From the NCBI RefSeq assembly GCF_020179385.1, contig NZ_JAIBLJ010000007.1:114403-178402 (forward strand): a stretch of DNA of 64,000 nucleotides, read 5' to 3'. The position numbers were made by a program, and so were the translations under genes. Source of the DNA: Alkalihalobacillus sp. YIM B00296. Lineage in GTDB: Bacteria > Bacillota > Bacilli > Bacillales > Fictibacillaceae. The notes beneath the pieces were generated by a model that did no database searches, had not been told where the DNA came from, and was given only the letters and a program-made list of their open reading frames with translations. This document shows positions 18,022-27,899 of this stretch, piece by piece; within the stretch, counting starts at the first letter, position 1; each line of letters begins with the position of its first letter.

Positions 18022-18178
18022 CGAGATTCGCTCCCTTTCCGCGGGGGATCCGCAAGCCTCCTCACTCGTTCCTCGCTTCGGGGGCTAGCCCGGCTCGCTT
18101 TTCCCGCAGGAGTGTCGCGAATTTCACTTAGGCACAATCAAGTCTTGGCGTAGGCTGAGCCTTGGTTGTACACTTAGC
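18022..18178. repeat. GC-rich dyad element between fabG and acpP
   Basis: Positions 18022-18125 form a GC-rich element whose two ends are inverted (gattcgctccctttccgcgg at one side, cccgcaggagtgtcgcgaat at the other). The reverse complement of its right part matches 27902-27944 (TTCGCGACA-TCCTGCGGGAAA-GCGAGCC-GGC-AG-CCCC), and its left part matches 28165-28188. A further hairpin (ACAATCAAG...GGC / GCCTTGGTTGT, 18133-18170) follows. The rest of the 315-base gap between acpP and fabG is AT-rich with nothing recognisable. Confidence 0.8.
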
Positions 18179-18246
18179 ACCTATACTTTTCTCTACCAAT
18201 TCGACGTTTATCATTTGGATGCATATTTAAGCATCATATCATATTA

Positions 18247-18990
18247 TTACATTACCATGCCGCCATCGACGTGGATAGTCTGCCCAGTAATATAACTGCT
18301 CTCATCACCCGCCAAGAACTTGACCATTGCTGCGATGTCTTCTGGTCTTCCGAGACGTGCCAATGGGATTTGTTTCAGCATTTCATCTTTTACGCTTCCT
18401 TCAAGGGCATCTGTCATGTCGGTTTCAATAAAACCTGGTGCAACAGCGTTGACTGTGATTCCACGGCTGGAAAGCTCTTTTGCAGTGGTTTTTGTAAGAC
18501 CGATCACGCCAGCTTTTGCTGCAACGTAGTTGGCTTGTCCCGGGTTACCGGAAACACCAACAATTGAAGCGATGTTGATGATTCTTCCTGCACGTTGTTT
18601 CATCATTTGACGTGCAACGGCTTTTGTACAGTTAAATACACCTTTCAAGTTTGTGTTGATGACGGCATCCCATTCCTCTTCTTTCATCCGCATCAGAAGG
18701 TTGTCTCGTGTTATTCCTGCATTGTTGACAAGGATATCAAGAGAACCATAAGTCGTAATCACTTCTTTAATCATCGCCGTTACAGAATCCACGCTTGAAA
18801 CATCGGATTGGATAGCGAAGGCTTTACCACCGTTTTCTTGGATCTCTTCTACCACTTGCCTGGCTTTCTCTTCACTTCCAGAATAGTTCACTGCAACTGA
18901 AGCTCCCTGTTTGGCAAGCTCGATTGCGATTGCGCGGCCGATTCCTCTAGAGGCCCCAGTTACTAAGGCAGTTTTACCATTAAGCATCAA
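18247..18990 (-). CDS. fabG: 3-oxoacyl-[ACP] reductase FabG
   Basis: FabG reduces 3-oxoacyl-ACP with NADPH in fatty acid elongation. It is a classical short-chain dehydrogenase: TGASRGIG (11-18) binds the cofactor, NNAG is at 89-92, and the catalytic Ser142, Tyr155 and Lys159 are all present (YVAAK). Length is 247 residues. The start is one of two adjacent ATG codons (18990 or 18987). The gene begins two bases after the fabD stop, indicating tight coupling. Confidence 0.98.
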   Translation of the reverse strand: MMLNGKTALVTGASRGIGRAIAIELAKQGASVAVNYSGSEEKARQVVEEIQENGGKAFAIQSDVSSVDSVTAMIKEVITTYGSLDILVNNAGITRDNLLMRMKEEEWDAVINTNLKGVFNCTKAVARQMMKQRAGRIINIASIVGVSGNPGQANYVAAKAGVIGLTKTTAKELSSRGITVNAVAPGFIETDMTDALEGSVKDEMLKQIPLARLGRPEDIAAMVKFLAGDESSYITGQTIHVDGGMVM

Positions 18991-18991
18991 A

Positions 18992-19933
18992 TCATACCTC
19001 CTTTAGTTTCTTTACAGCAGCTTCTAATGATTCTGGATCGGAAATCGCAACTGTCGTCGCCCGTCTGTGGACTTTTTTCACGAGACCAGATAACACTTTA
19101 CCTGGGCCAATTTCAACAAAAGTATCGACCCCTTCATCCAGCAAGTATCGAACCGTCTCTTCCCAACGAACCGGGGAATAGATTTGCTCAATCAATTTAG
19201 AACGGATTTCATCTGCTCCAGTAACCGGCTCAGCAGTGACATTCGCCACCACAGGGATTTCTGCATCAGTAATCGTCAGTTCATCCAGTACATCAGCCAT
19301 CTTTTCTGCAGCAGGCTTCAACAATTCGGAGTGGAAAGGTCCACTCACCTGAAGCGGGATGATTCTTTTCGCCCCTTCTTCCTTTGCTGCCTCTGATGCT
19401 TTATCTACACCTTCCTTGGAACCAGATATGACAATCTGTCCCGGGCAATTGAGGTTCGCTAATTGAACCGAATCCCCTTCAGCTGTTATGCGATCGGTGA
19501 TCGATTCCAGCTGTTCCGCATCCATGCCGAGTATTGCAGCCATTGCCCCTTTACCAGCAGGAACTGCTTCTTCCATGAACATGCCGCGTCTACGAACTGC
19601 ATAAACTGCATCTTCAAAGGTCAGTGCTTTGGATGCGACCAATGCAGTATATTCACCTAGGCTATGTCCTGCTGTAAAGTCAGGCCGGATATCATATTGC
19701 TCCAAAGCTTTCAGAATTGCAATACTTGTCGTCAATAATGCAGGCTGGGTGTTCTCTGTCCTTGTAAGGGTTTCTTCCGGACCTTCTTCGATGATGGAAG
19801 AAAGAGGGTATCCTAACCGTTCGTCTGCTTGCTTGAACACCTCAGCAGATTGGACGTTTTGTTCCACAAATTCTTGTCCCATCCCAACTTGCTGGGATCC
19901 TTGTCCTGGAAAAATAAATGCAATTTTCCCCAT
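18992..19933 (-). CDS. fabD: Malonyl-CoA:ACP transacylase FabD
   Basis: FabD transfers the malonyl group from CoA to acyl carrier protein, supplying the elongation units of fatty acid synthesis. The 313 residues contain [12 protein letters not shown] at the N-terminus and the nucleophile elbow GHSLGEY with Ser91. The catalytic histidine is in GPFHSELL near residue 200. It sits between plsX (3 bases upstream) and fabG (2 bases downstream). Confidence 0.98.
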   Translation of the reverse strand: MGKIAFIFPGQGSQQVGMGQEFVEQNVQSAEVFKQADERLGYPLSSIIEEGPEETLTRTENTQPALLTTSIAILKALEQYDIRPDFTAGHSLGEYTALVASKALTFEDAVYAVRRRGMFMEEAVPAGKGAMAAILGMDAEQLESITDRITAEGDSVQLANLNCPGQIVISGSKEGVDKASEAAKEEGAKRIIPLQVSGPFHSELLKPAAEKMADVLDELTITDAEIPVVANVTAEPVTGADEIRSKLIEQIYSPVRWEETVRYLLDEGVDTFVEIGPGKVLSGLVKKVHRRATTVAISDPESLEAAVKKLKEV

Positions 19934-19936
19934 TCG

Positions 19937-20935
19937 TCATTCCTTCCCTTCTAGTCGAGCTGCTTTTTCAGTAATGATTCTCACCATATCATGTTCAACC
20001 ATGTGGCGAGCTTGTCGGATTGCATTCAGTACGGCATTCGCATCTGAAGAACCATGCGCTTTTATGACCGGTGCACGGAGGCCGAATAGCGCTGCTCCGC
20101 CATATTCGCTGTAGTCAAGTTTTTCTTTGATGGCTTTGAACTCCGGCTTCAAAACAGCAGCAGCCAATTTGCTTTTCACTGAGCTCATCAGTTGTTCCTT
20201 CAGCATTTTGAACATCGAGAGCGCTGTTCCTTCAATTGTTTTTAAAACGAGATTGCCAGAGAAACCATCACAAACCACCACATCAGCAACCCCATCAAGA
20301 AGATCCCTGGATTCAACGTTGCCGACAAAGTGAACAAGATCAGTTTCTTTTAACAATTGAAAAGTTTGTTTAGAGAGCTCGTTTCCTTTTCCGTCCTCGG
20401 TCCCGACGTTCAATAATCCTACTCGGGGTTTTCCGATGCCTCTCACTTTCTCGCTGTACACACTTCCCATCAAAGCATATTGGAAAATATGTTCAGGTTT
20501 CGCATCCATATTAGACCCAACATCCAACAAGACGAAACCTTGTCCGTCCAATGTAGGGAGAGTCGGGGATAATGCTGGCCGTTCGATTCCAGGTATACGA
20601 CCGATATGTAAAAGTCCCGTCGTCATCAGCGCCCCCGTATTTCCCGCAGAAATGCAGGCATCCGCTCTTCCTTCTTTTACTTCAACCGCAGACAACACCA
20701 TCGATGCTTGTTTCTTTTTGCGGACAGCACGCACTGGTTCGTCTTCACTCGAGATCATTTCTGATGTATGTATAATCGAGACCCGGTCTGTTCCGGACAA
20801 ATATTGAATGAGCTTATTTTCATCACCGACCAGGACAACTTCAAGATCGGCATATTGATTGACAGCTTCAACAGCACCGAGCACAATCTGTTCTGGTGCA
20901 TGATCACCGCCCATTGCATCAATCGCGATTTTCAT
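19937..20935 (-). CDS. plsX: Phosphate acyltransferase PlsX
   Basis: PlsX makes acyl-phosphate from acyl-ACP and phosphate, the first step of phospholipid synthesis through PlsY. The 332 residues begin [22 protein letters not shown], the family hallmark, and contain [27 protein letters not shown] and [13 protein letters not shown]. Its start overlaps the end of fapR by 17 bases, so the lipid regulator and the first phospholipid gene are translated together. Confidence 0.98.
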   Translation of the reverse strand: MKIAIDAMGGDHAPEQIVLGAVEAVNQYADLEVVLVGDENKLIQYLSGTDRVSIIHTSEMISSEDEPVRAVRKKKQASMVLSAVEVKEGRADACISAGNTGALMTTGLLHIGRIPGIERPALSPTLPTLDGQGFVLLDVGSNMDAKPEHIFQYALMGSVYSEKVRGIGKPRVGLLNVGTEDGKGNELSKQTFQLLKETDLVHFVGNVESRDLLDGVADVVVCDGFSGNLVLKTIEGTALSMFKMLKEQLMSSVKSKLAAAVLKPEFKAIKEKLDYSEYGGAALFGLRAPVIKAHGSSDANAVLNAIRQARHMVEHDMVRIITEKAARLEGKE

Positions 20936-21515
20936 TTATGAATGACGTCCTTTCTATGTTGCTTTTGTTGGAACGGAACATGGTGAATATACCTTCAAAA
21001 ACCAGTTCCTGTTCAACATAGCTCTTCACTTCCACGATGGATCGATCACTCTGATTGTCGACCACAATCGCTTTGGCTACAACCCGTTCTCCGACTTTAA
21101 CCTGTCTGGTGAAACGGAGATCGGATTTTTCAGTCAGAGCCATTTCATCATTTATGATCGCTACGGCAAGCGAATTCGCTTGTGCAAACAAATGATGTCC
21201 TCGAGCAATGTTATGCCTTGAAAAGACATGCTCTTTTTTGATGTCCAATATCGAAATTGCAGACTTATCAAGCTGGAGATCGATGATTTCACCGATGACA
21301 TCTTCAATTGAAAGTGCCTTCACTTCATCCAGTTGCTGTTGAGCAACACTTTTGATTCGTTCCCGTAGCTCAGGTATCGATAATTCAAGGCGATCAAGCC
21401 GTATTGTTTGTACACTTACCTGGAATTGATCCGCTAAATCTTCATCTGTTGTGAATGGGTCTAAAAGAATTGTCTCCTTCAACAGTTGTTGACGTTCTTT
21501 TTTATTTCTCTTCAT
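20919..21515 (-). CDS. fapR: Transcription factor FapR, regulator of fatty acid synthesis
   Basis: FapR represses fatty acid and phospholipid genes and is released by malonyl-CoA. The 198 residues comprise an N-terminal helix-turn-helix (about 1-60, with [22 protein letters not shown]) and a C-terminal hotdog-fold effector domain (from about 90) containing [14 protein letters not shown]. Upstream lies a sigma-A promoter with a FapR operator just after the -10 element, so the gene is probably self-repressed. It heads fapR-plsX-fabD-fabG-acpP. Confidence 0.97.
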   Translation of the reverse strand: MKRNKKERQQLLKETILLDPFTTDEDLADQFQVSVQTIRLDRLELSIPELRERIKSVAQQQLDEVKALSIEDVIGEIIDLQLDKSAISILDIKKEHVFSRHNIARGHHLFAQANSLAVAIINDEMALTEKSDLRFTRQVKVGERVVAKAIVVDNQSDRSIVEVKSYVEQELVFEGIFTMFRSNKSNIERTSFINENRD

Positions 21516-21535
21516 TCCTTCACCATCCCTTACTC

Positions 21536-21552
21536 TTATGAGTAGGTACTAA
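21536..21552 (-). promoter_or_regulatory. FapR operator
   Basis: The minus strand reads TTAGTACCTACTCATAA, which agrees closely with the known FapR-binding site (TTAGTACCTA then a variable half). It lies immediately downstream of the promoter -10 element, where bound FapR would block initiation. It is the only FapR-like site I saw in the window. Confidence 0.85.
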
Positions 21553-21556
21553 CAGT

Positions 21557-21585
21557 AGTATATATTGATTGGTCATTCTTTTCAA
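21557..21585 (-). promoter_or_regulatory. Sigma-A promoter of fapR operon
   Basis: On the minus strand TTGAAA (21580-21585) and TATACT (21557-21562) are separated by exactly 17 bases. The FapR operator begins five bases after the -10. The promoter lies between recG and fapR. Confidence 0.85.
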
Positions 21586-21596
21586 GGAATAGAAGT

Positions 21597-23633
21597 CTAA
21601 TCGAGCTCTTCCCATACCTCTACCTGTTCAAGCAACCAATTTCTTAAAACGTCATATTGCGGATCTTTCCAAAAAAATTCAGCATTCACCATTTTGGCAG
21701 CATCGTTCCTTGCAACTTCCAATGCCCTATAATCATGGACAAGATCAGCGACTTTAAAATCGGGCAGGCCACTCTGTTTTTTCCCGAAGAAGTCCCCTGG
21801 TCCTCTCAGCTCCATGTCCCGCTGGGATAATTCGAATCCATCGTTCGTTTCCGTCATGATCTGCATACGTTCTTTCCCGACATCCGATTTCGGATCTGCG
21901 ATGAGGATACAATACGATTGAGCATCTCCCCTTCCCACCCTTCCCCGTAATTGGTGTAACTGGGACAGCCCGAACCTCTCCGCATCATATACGACCATTA
22001 CGGTAGCATTCGGAACGTTCACACCTACTTCGACGACGGTTGTCGACACAAGGACTTGGACCTGATTTTTACTGAATCTGGCCATGATCTCTTCTTTCTC
22101 ATCAAACGATAGACGGCCATGCATCAGTCCTACGTTGAAGTTGGTAAAATAGTGGACGAGCTGTGCGTGCACATCGACCGCATTCTGGAAATCCAGCTTA
22201 TCCGATTCCTCGATCAACGGGCAGATCACATAAGCTTGCCTACCCCGATTCAATTCCTTCTCGATGAATCCGAGCACCCGGTCCAACATCCCATGCTTCG
22301 CCCAGTATGTCTCTATCGGCTTTCGACCGGCAGGCATTTCATCGATGGTGGAAACATCCATATCACCGAAAGCGGATATGGCTAAAGTCCTCGGAATCGG
22401 TGTAGCGGTCATGAAAAGGACGTCCGGAGTAATCCCTTTCTGTCGTAATACCTTCCTTTGCTCGACTCCGAACCGATGCTGTTCATCAGTGATCACAAGG
22501 CCTAAGTTACTGAATTGGACTTCGTCCTGGATCAAGGCATGTGTGCCGATCAAAATATCAACATCTCCACTTCTGACCCGTTCCTGGATATCCTTCCGAC
22601 GTTTCCCTTTGATCGAGCTAGTCAGGAGTTCTACCTCGATATTGAAATCATTGAACAATCTGGTCATGGATTCGTAGTGTTGTTCAGCTAGAATTTCAGT
22701 AGGGACCATCAAAGCGGATTGCATATTCGTCGTTACAAGAGCATACATGCTGATCGCCGCAACGATCGTCTTTCCTGAACCTACATCACCCTGTAGCAGG
22801 CGATTCATACGATAAGGCGAGCGTAAATCTTTTAAAATCTCATCCACTACACGGTTCTGGGCACCTGTCAAAGGGAAAGGAAGTGACCCAATGAAAGACT
22901 CGATTTCAGATTGGTTGAACTTCCTCTCTATCCCATCGGATTTTTCTTTTTCTTGTTTACGCCACCACTGCATTTTCAATTGGAACATCAACAATTCTTC
23001 ATAGACAAAGTATCTTCTAGCATGCTTTAAATGATCGTGGGTAACTGGTGCATGGATCCATTGGATCGCTTCTCTGCGTTCGACGAGTTTGTATTGCTTC
23101 CTCAACTCTTCAGGTAAAATGTCTTCCACTGAATCTAAATATTGCTGTATGCATAATCGGATGACTTTCCGGAGCCTTTTGACTGTCCAATCACCTTTGA
23201 TGGAATATACCGGTTCGATTGTTTCATCGCTTTTAGGATGGCCGAAGACCACATGCTGGGCCGTGATCGTAAGCCTGTTTTGGTCCCATTTCCCAGTTAT
23301 CGTAATAGGTTGGCCGATAGCAAGCTGCTTCTTCAAAAAGGCACGGTTGAAAAATACAGCGGTGATAAGATACTTTCCAACGAGCACCCTTACCGTAAGT
23401 CTTGATTTCTTCCGGCCAAAATAACGGAGAGAAGGCTCACTGTGAACCTTCCCTTCGATTGTTGCTTTTTCATCATGCTTCAGTTCTGTCAAATCCCTCA
23501 CTTTGAAATCTTCATAGCGATACGGAAAATACATAAGAAGATCATTTACAGTGTACACTTTCAGATCAGCCAATTCCTCTCCCCGCGCTTCTCCAATTCC
23601 TTTGACATGCGTGACAGGTAATGATAAATCCAT
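21597..23633 (-). CDS. recG: ATP-dependent DNA helicase RecG
   Basis: RecG remodels stalled replication forks and branched DNA. The N-terminal wedge/OB domain (to about 250) is followed by superfamily 2 helicase motifs: GDVGSGKT (Walker A), TDEQHRFGVEQR (motif II as DEQH), TATPIPRT, and the C-terminal QLHQLRGRVGRG. Length is about 678 residues. The chosen ATG overlaps the TGA stop of sdaAA (TGATG); an adjacent GTG one codon upstream is the alternative. It is thus coupled to the serine dehydratase genes, as in B. subtilis. Confidence 0.97.
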   Translation of the reverse strand: MDLSLPVTHVKGIGEARGEELADLKVYTVNDLLMYFPYRYEDFKVRDLTELKHDEKATIEGKVHSEPSLRYFGRKKSRLTVRVLVGKYLITAVFFNRAFLKKQLAIGQPITITGKWDQNRLTITAQHVVFGHPKSDETIEPVYSIKGDWTVKRLRKVIRLCIQQYLDSVEDILPEELRKQYKLVERREAIQWIHAPVTHDHLKHARRYFVYEELLMFQLKMQWWRKQEKEKSDGIERKFNQSEIESFIGSLPFPLTGAQNRVVDEILKDLRSPYRMNRLLQGDVGSGKTIVAAISMYALVTTNMQSALMVPTEILAEQHYESMTRLFNDFNIEVELLTSSIKGKRRKDIQERVRSGDVDILIGTHALIQDEVQFSNLGLVITDEQHRFGVEQRKVLRQKGITPDVLFMTATPIPRTLAISAFGDMDVSTIDEMPAGRKPIETYWAKHGMLDRVLGFIEKELNRGRQAYVICPLIEESDKLDFQNAVDVHAQLVHYFTNFNVGLMHGRLSFDEKEEIMARFSKNQVQVLVSTTVVEVGVNVPNATVMVVYDAERFGLSQLHQLRGRVGRGDAQSYCILIADPKSDVGKERMQIMTETNDGFELSQRDMELRGPGDFFGKKQSGLPDFKVADLVHDYRALEVARNDAAKMVNAEFFWKDPQYDVLRNWLLEQVEVWEELD

Positions 23634-24520
23634 CACTTTTTCTTTAACGGCACTCCATAAATTTTCGCTTCAAGCTCCCTGCCGGTCGGAGTGGCCGCTA
23701 ATCCTCCTTGTGCAGTCTCCTTAAGTGCTGTCGGCATCGTTTGCCCGATCTTGTACATCGCATCGATTACTTCGTCACAGGGAATTCGGCTTGTGATACC
23801 TGCAAGGGACATGTCTGCTGCGGTGATGGCGATGCTTGCCCCGATTGCATTTCGTTTTACACACGGAACCTCCACAAGGCCTGCCACAGGGTCACATACC
23901 AGGCCAAGCATATTTTTGAGTGCGATTGCCATGGCTTCTGCAGATTGTTCGGGTGTTCCACCAGCGAGTTCGACAATCGCAGCTGCTGCCATCCCTGTTG
24001 CTGAACCGACCTCTGCTTGGCAGCCTCCTGCAGCACCTGATATGGAGGCGTTGTTTGCTACAACAAATCCGAACGCACCTGAAGTGAATAAATAACGGAC
24101 CATTTGTTCCCGCGTTGGGTTAAGTTTATCCCGAAGAGCAAATAGAGTACCTGGTACGACTCCTGCAGAACCTGCTGTAGGTGTTGCACAGATCGTTCCC
24201 ATCGCTGCATTCACTTCGTTCGTGGCTACAGCTTTACTGACTGCATCCAGAATGGTGGTACCCGCAAGGCTTTTCCCGCTCTCGATATATTTCTGTAGAA
24301 GAACAGCATCTCCACCAGTCAAACCAGAGTGGGATTTGACGCCTTCCCTGATTCCGCGTTCCACAGCTTTTTCCATGACATCAAGATTTTTCTCCATAAG
24401 TTCCATGACTGTTTCTTTGGATCTTCCGGTCACTTCCATTTCCTGTTCGATCATCACTTCGGATATCGGAACATTTTTAGAAATGGAAAGTTCCACCAAC
24501 TCACTGACATTCCTGAACAT
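23633..24520 (-). CDS. sdaAA: L-serine dehydratase, iron-sulfur-dependent, alpha subunit
   Basis: The alpha subunit carries the 4Fe-4S cluster that deaminates serine to pyruvate and ammonia. The 295 residues include conserved cysteines in GTICATPTAGSAG, LGLVCDPVAGLVEVPC and IPCDEVID that fit cluster binding. The SGAAGGCQAEVGSA stretch is typical. It follows sdaAB by 20 bases, forming the two-subunit enzyme, and overlaps recG at its end. Confidence 0.96.
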   Translation of the reverse strand: MFRNVSELVELSISKNVPISEVMIEQEMEVTGRSKETVMELMEKNLDVMEKAVERGIREGVKSHSGLTGGDAVLLQKYIESGKSLAGTTILDAVSKAVATNEVNAAMGTICATPTAGSAGVVPGTLFALRDKLNPTREQMVRYLFTSGAFGFVVANNASISGAAGGCQAEVGSATGMAAAAIVELAGGTPEQSAEAMAIALKNMLGLVCDPVAGLVEVPCVKRNAIGASIAITAADMSLAGITSRIPCDEVIDAMYKIGQTMPTALKETAQGGLAATPTGRELEAKIYGVPLKKK

Positions 24521-24540
24521 AGCTCATACCGCCTTTCCCA

Positions 24541-25203
24541 TTATTCATGAATCCGTGTCGCCTTAATGATATGTGGAAGTTTTTCAATATCTTTCAAAAC
24601 GTCGTCCCCGATATTTTGATCGACTTCAATCGTCATTAAAGCTTCACTGCCGATTTCTTTTCTACCGACTTCCATATGTCCGATGTTGATCTGGTGCTTG
24701 GCTAATAAGTTGGCTACACCGGCAATGGCACCATAGTGATCGTTGTGTACGACCAATAATGCAGGATGATTCCCGGATAAACCTAGTTCGAATCCATTCA
24801 TCTCGATAATTTCGATCTTTCCGCCCCCGATGGAAATCCCGACCACTTCCAGCTCCCCGTCTTTATCTCCAAGCCGGATCCGTGCTGTATTGGGATGATC
24901 CGTCAAAGCTTCCTCTTCCGACATTTTGATCTTAATTTTTTTTTGTTTAGCGATATTCAACGAATCACTTATCCGTTCATCGAATGTGTCGAAATCCAAA
25001 ATCCCCCCGACAATAGCCACATCCGTACCATGACCACGGTACGTTTTCGCAAAAGAACCGTAAAAGGAAATATGCGCCCATTCGGGTTTACGACCGAACA
25101 AAGAGCGGGCCACTCGTCCGATCCGAGCTGCCCCCGCTGTATGGGAGCTGGATGGCCCGATCATGATCGGACCGATGATATCGAAGACGCTTTTAAACTT
25201 CAT
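24541..25203 (-). CDS. sdaAB: L-serine dehydratase, iron-sulfur-dependent, beta subunit
   Basis: This is the partner subunit of SdaAA. The 220 residues start MKFKSVFDIIGPIMIGPSSSHTAGAARIG, the signature of the beta domain. They end in an ACT domain (from about residue 147: PALLVVHNDHYGAIAGVANLLAKHQINIGHMEVGR) that probably senses serine or another amino acid. It lies downstream of fakA but a strong hairpin separates them, so it likely has its own promoter. Confidence 0.95.
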   Translation of the reverse strand: MKFKSVFDIIGPIMIGPSSSHTAGAARIGRVARSLFGRKPEWAHISFYGSFAKTYRGHGTDVAIVGGILDFDTFDERISDSLNIAKQKKIKIKMSEEEALTDHPNTARIRLGDKDGELEVVGISIGGGKIEIIEMNGFELGLSGNHPALLVVHNDHYGAIAGVANLLAKHQINIGHMEVGRKEIGSEALMTIEVDQNIGDDVLKDIEKLPHIIKATRIHE

Positions 25204-25254
25204 TGTGATTCCCCCATTTGTGCATATAGAGAACTGATTGAACAGCTCTGACAG

Positions 25255-25310
25255 ATAAAGAATATTCCTACCTGTCAGGAACCCATTCTGATCATGGTAG
25301 GAATATTCAA
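25255..25310 (-). terminator. Terminator after fakA
   Basis: GAATATTCCTACC (25260-25272) pairs perfectly with GGTAGGAATATTC (25296-25308). On the minus strand it is followed by TTTATCTGTCAG. The 13-pair stem lies just past the fakA stop. Confidence 0.85.
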
Positions 25311-25315
25311 GGCGT

Positions 25316-26995
25316 TTATTCTACAGAAATGATATACGAATATATTGGCTGGTTGCCTGGATGGATTTCAACTTCAGCATCAGGGAATTTTCCCTCAATC
25401 CAGTCTCCAAGTGCGGTTGCTTCAGCTTCATCGGAATCTTCTCCGAAAATGATGGTGACGATTTCATCTTCGTCGTTGATCATTTCTGACAACAGCGCTT
25501 CGGCAGCCTCTTGTTGAGTGCCTTTCGCTGCAACGATCTTCCCATCGAAGATTCCCATGAAATCATCTTTCTTGATATCAACTCCATCAATGCTCGTATC
25601 CCGTACTGCAAAGGTGATTTGTCCGGATTTTACATGTTTGACCGCTTCAGTCATCGCCGATTGGTTTTCATCGAGTGAAGAGCCTGGATTGAATGCGAGA
25701 AGTGCAGAAATACCTTGTGGAACCGTTTTCGTTTTCACTACTGCCACTTCTTCATCCACGACTGTTGCTGCCTGATCAGCAGCCATGACGATGTTCCCGT
25801 TGTTCGGAAGGATGATCAACTTTTCAGCGTTCGCCTCATGGATTGCTTTGACAATATCTTCTGTACTTGGGTTCATCGTTTGCCCTCCGGCAATGACGAC
25901 CGTGGCTCCCAAACTTTTGAACAACGCTTCAATCCCGGATCCCATCGAAACGGTAATGATCCCGAATTCCTTTTTTGCAGCTTTAGATTGGATGTTCTTT
26001 GTTGATTCAGGCTTGTCTTCTTTATCTATTATAGCCATATGCTGTTCCCGCATGTTCTCAATTTTTATATTAATCAAGTCACCATACGTTTGAGCGAGAG
26101 TCAGCATATCTCCCGGCTTTTCCGTATGTATATGAACCTTGACGAGATCCTCATCCGAAACGACGAGTAGGGAATCCCCATGTTTGCTGAGTTGATTTCT
26201 GAAATCTTCTTCAGAAAAAGGGTTCTCCTTCGTTTTTTCAGATTTGAATTTCACCATGAATTCTGTACAGTATCCATAATGGATATCATCTGTTCTCATA
26301 TGGCTTTGTGCCTTATGGTGCTCCGCTTTCACAAGTTCATCCATGGATGGACCTGAGCTGCTGACCTCTGGAAGCTCTTTCCCTTCAAGTACTGCTAAAA
26401 ATCCCTCATAGATCGTAACTAGACCTTGGCCTCCAGAGTCGACCACTCCGACCTCTTTCAGGACTGGTAATAAGTCAGGTGTACGCTTCAAGGATTCTTT
26501 TGCTTCTTTTAAGGTTTGCTCCATGACGTCAACCATATCGTCTGATTTACGTGCCGTTTTCGTCGCTTTTTTAGCAGCATCCTTAGCTACAGTCAGGATC
26601 GTACCTTCCACTGGTTTCATTACTGCCTTATAAGCCGTTTCTACACCGGCTTCAAACGCTTCAGCGAACAGTTTCGTGTCAATTTCGCTGTTTCCTTCAA
26701 TCGCTTTTGAAAAGCCTCTGAACAACTGTGACAGGATGACACCTGAATTACCGCGTGCCCCCATGAGCAATCCTTTTGAAAAAGAAGCTGCAACTTTACC
26801 GGCGTCGTTGGTTGTACTATTTTCCACTTCCTTAACACCTGACGTGATCGTTAAATTCATGTTTGTCCCAGTATCCCCATCAGGGACTGGGAAAACATTG
26901 AGAGCGTCTACCATTTTTACGTTTTTGTTCAGGTTGTCCGCTCCGTAAATGAACATTTGGGAAAGCTTATTCCCGCCTACCTTTTTAACTGTCAC
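25316..26995 (-). CDS. fakA: Fatty acid kinase catalytic subunit FakA (YloV)
   Basis: FakA phosphorylates exogenous fatty acids held by FakB proteins so that PlsY can use them. The 559 residues have an N-terminal DhaL-type kinase domain (GADNLNKNVKMVDALNVFPVPDGDTGTNM; SKGLLMGARGNSGVILSQLFRG). A middle region follows, and the C-terminal half ends in the DhaK-like fold with PGNQPIYSYIISVE. The start is GTG, seven bases after GAGGAGG. It follows yloU by 16 bases, the usual pairing. Placement close to fap/fab genes fits a lipid role. Confidence 0.95.
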   Translation of the reverse strand: MTVKKVGGNKLSQMFIYGADNLNKNVKMVDALNVFPVPDGDTGTNMNLTITSGVKEVENSTTNDAGKVAASFSKGLLMGARGNSGVILSQLFRGFSKAIEGNSEIDTKLFAEAFEAGVETAYKAVMKPVEGTILTVAKDAAKKATKTARKSDDMVDVMEQTLKEAKESLKRTPDLLPVLKEVGVVDSGGQGLVTIYEGFLAVLEGKELPEVSSSGPSMDELVKAEHHKAQSHMRTDDIHYGYCTEFMVKFKSEKTKENPFSEEDFRNQLSKHGDSLLVVSDEDLVKVHIHTEKPGDMLTLAQTYGDLINIKIENMREQHMAIIDKEDKPESTKNIQSKAAKKEFGIITVSMGSGIEALFKSLGATVVIAGGQTMNPSTEDIVKAIHEANAEKLIILPNNGNIVMAADQAATVVDEEVAVVKTKTVPQGISALLAFNPGSSLDENQSAMTEAVKHVKSGQITFAVRDTSIDGVDIKKDDFMGIFDGKIVAAKGTQQEAAEALLSEMINDEDEIVTIIFGEDSDEAEATALGDWIEGKFPDAEVEIHPGNQPIYSYIISVE

Positions 26996-27011
26996 GAATC
27001 CTTCCTCCTCG

Positions 27012-27374
27012 TTACGGGTTCGTCACCCTCACGCCTTGAACAAATATGTTGACCGAATCTACTGATAATCCGAGCATCTGATCAAGCGTATACTTCACTT
27101 TTGTTTGTACATTGTGAGCTACTTCAGAAATTTTCGTTCCATAGCTGACGATGATATACATGTCTATGTGGACTTCATCCTCTTCTTGTCGCACAACGAT
27201 TCCACGGCTGAAATTGTCGCGGCCCAGAAGTTCAGTGATGCCATCTTTAATTTGCTTTTGCGAGGCCATTCCGATGATACCATAACAATCGATCGCAGCT
27301 CCACCTGCGATTGTTGCAATTACATCGTTAGAAATATCAATTTCCCCGTATTTTGTTTTCATTTCTATAGACAT
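27012..27374 (-). CDS. yloU: Asp23/YloU family protein
   Basis: This 120-residue protein belongs to the Asp23/Gls24/YloU family. It reads GEIDISNDVIATIAGGAAIDCYGIIGMAS near the N-terminus, VHIDMYIIVSYGTKISEVAHNVQTKVK in the middle, and VNIFVQGVRV at the end. Family members are envelope-stress or alkaline-shock related, but the role of YloU is not known. It is cotranscribed with fakA. GGGAGG precedes the ATG. It diverges from rpmB. Confidence 0.93.
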   Translation of the reverse strand: MSIEMKTKYGEIDISNDVIATIAGGAAIDCYGIIGMASQKQIKDGITELLGRDNFSRGIVVRQEEDEVHIDMYIIVSYGTKISEVAHNVQTKVKYTLDQMLGLSVDSVNIFVQGVRVTNP

Positions 27375-27502
27375 GCAAAATCCTCCCTTGGATTATAATG
27401 ACCTATGGCTAGTGTCATTTTACTATAATATCTTTCATTTTGAAAGAAAATATCATGGAATTGGAAATTGTCGTGTCAAGCAAATAAACTTGATAAACAT
27501 TG

Positions 27503-27531
27503 TTGCATTCTTTTATATCCCATGCTACTAT
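27503..27531 (+). promoter_or_regulatory. Candidate promoter for rpmB
   Basis: TTGCAT (27503-27508) and TACTAT (27526-27531) are separated by 17 bases, with TGC directly before the -10 (extended -10). An overlapping TATAAT three bases further down is an alternative -10 with a 20-base spacer. It lies about 70 bases before rpmB. Confidence 0.6.
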
Positions 27532-27601
27532 AATGTAGTGTTTTCTTAAAAGTTTACTAAGATTATTCAAGTTTCTTATTGCAATAAAGGAGGTACCAAT
27601 C

Positions 27602-27790
27602 ATGGCTAGAAAATGTGTTGTTACTGGTAAGAAGACTAACTTTGGAAACAAGCGTTCTCACGCGTTGAACACTACGAAACGTAAATGGGGAGCGAACGTT
27701 CAAAAAGTTCGTATTCTTGTAGACGGTAAACCGAAACGGGTATATGTATCTGCTCGTGCCTTGAAGTCAGGTAAAGTAGAACGCGTCTAA
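27602..27790 (+). CDS. rpmB: 50S ribosomal protein L28
   Basis: L28 is a small 50S protein. The 62 residues start [23 protein letters not shown] and contain [13 protein letters not shown] and [13 protein letters not shown]. It has no CxxC zinc pair beyond the single Cys5, as in most Bacillus main copies. A near-perfect AGGAGG precedes the start. It is monocistronic, on the strand opposite its neighbours, and ends at a strong hairpin, as in B. subtilis. Confidence 0.98.
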   Translation: MARKCVVTGKKTNFGNKRSHALNTTKRKWGANVQKVRILVDGKPKRVYVSARALKSGKVERV

Positions 27791-27802
27791 TTTAAAAAGC
27801 AC

Positions 27803-27846
27803 AAAAAGGACCAGCTCCCTTTCAAAAAGGAGCTAGTCCTTTTTGA
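27803..27846 (+). terminator. Terminator after rpmB
   Basis: AAAAAGGACCAGCTCC pairs with GGAGCTAGTCCTTTTT around CTTTCAAAAA (27804-27844). It lies 13 bases past the rpmB stop. The flanking A and T runs make it potentially active in both directions. Confidence 0.92.
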
Positions 27847-27899
27847 ATTTAGGGATAAATCCAAAGTGACAACGTTTTATGTTGTAGTTATCCTGAAAA

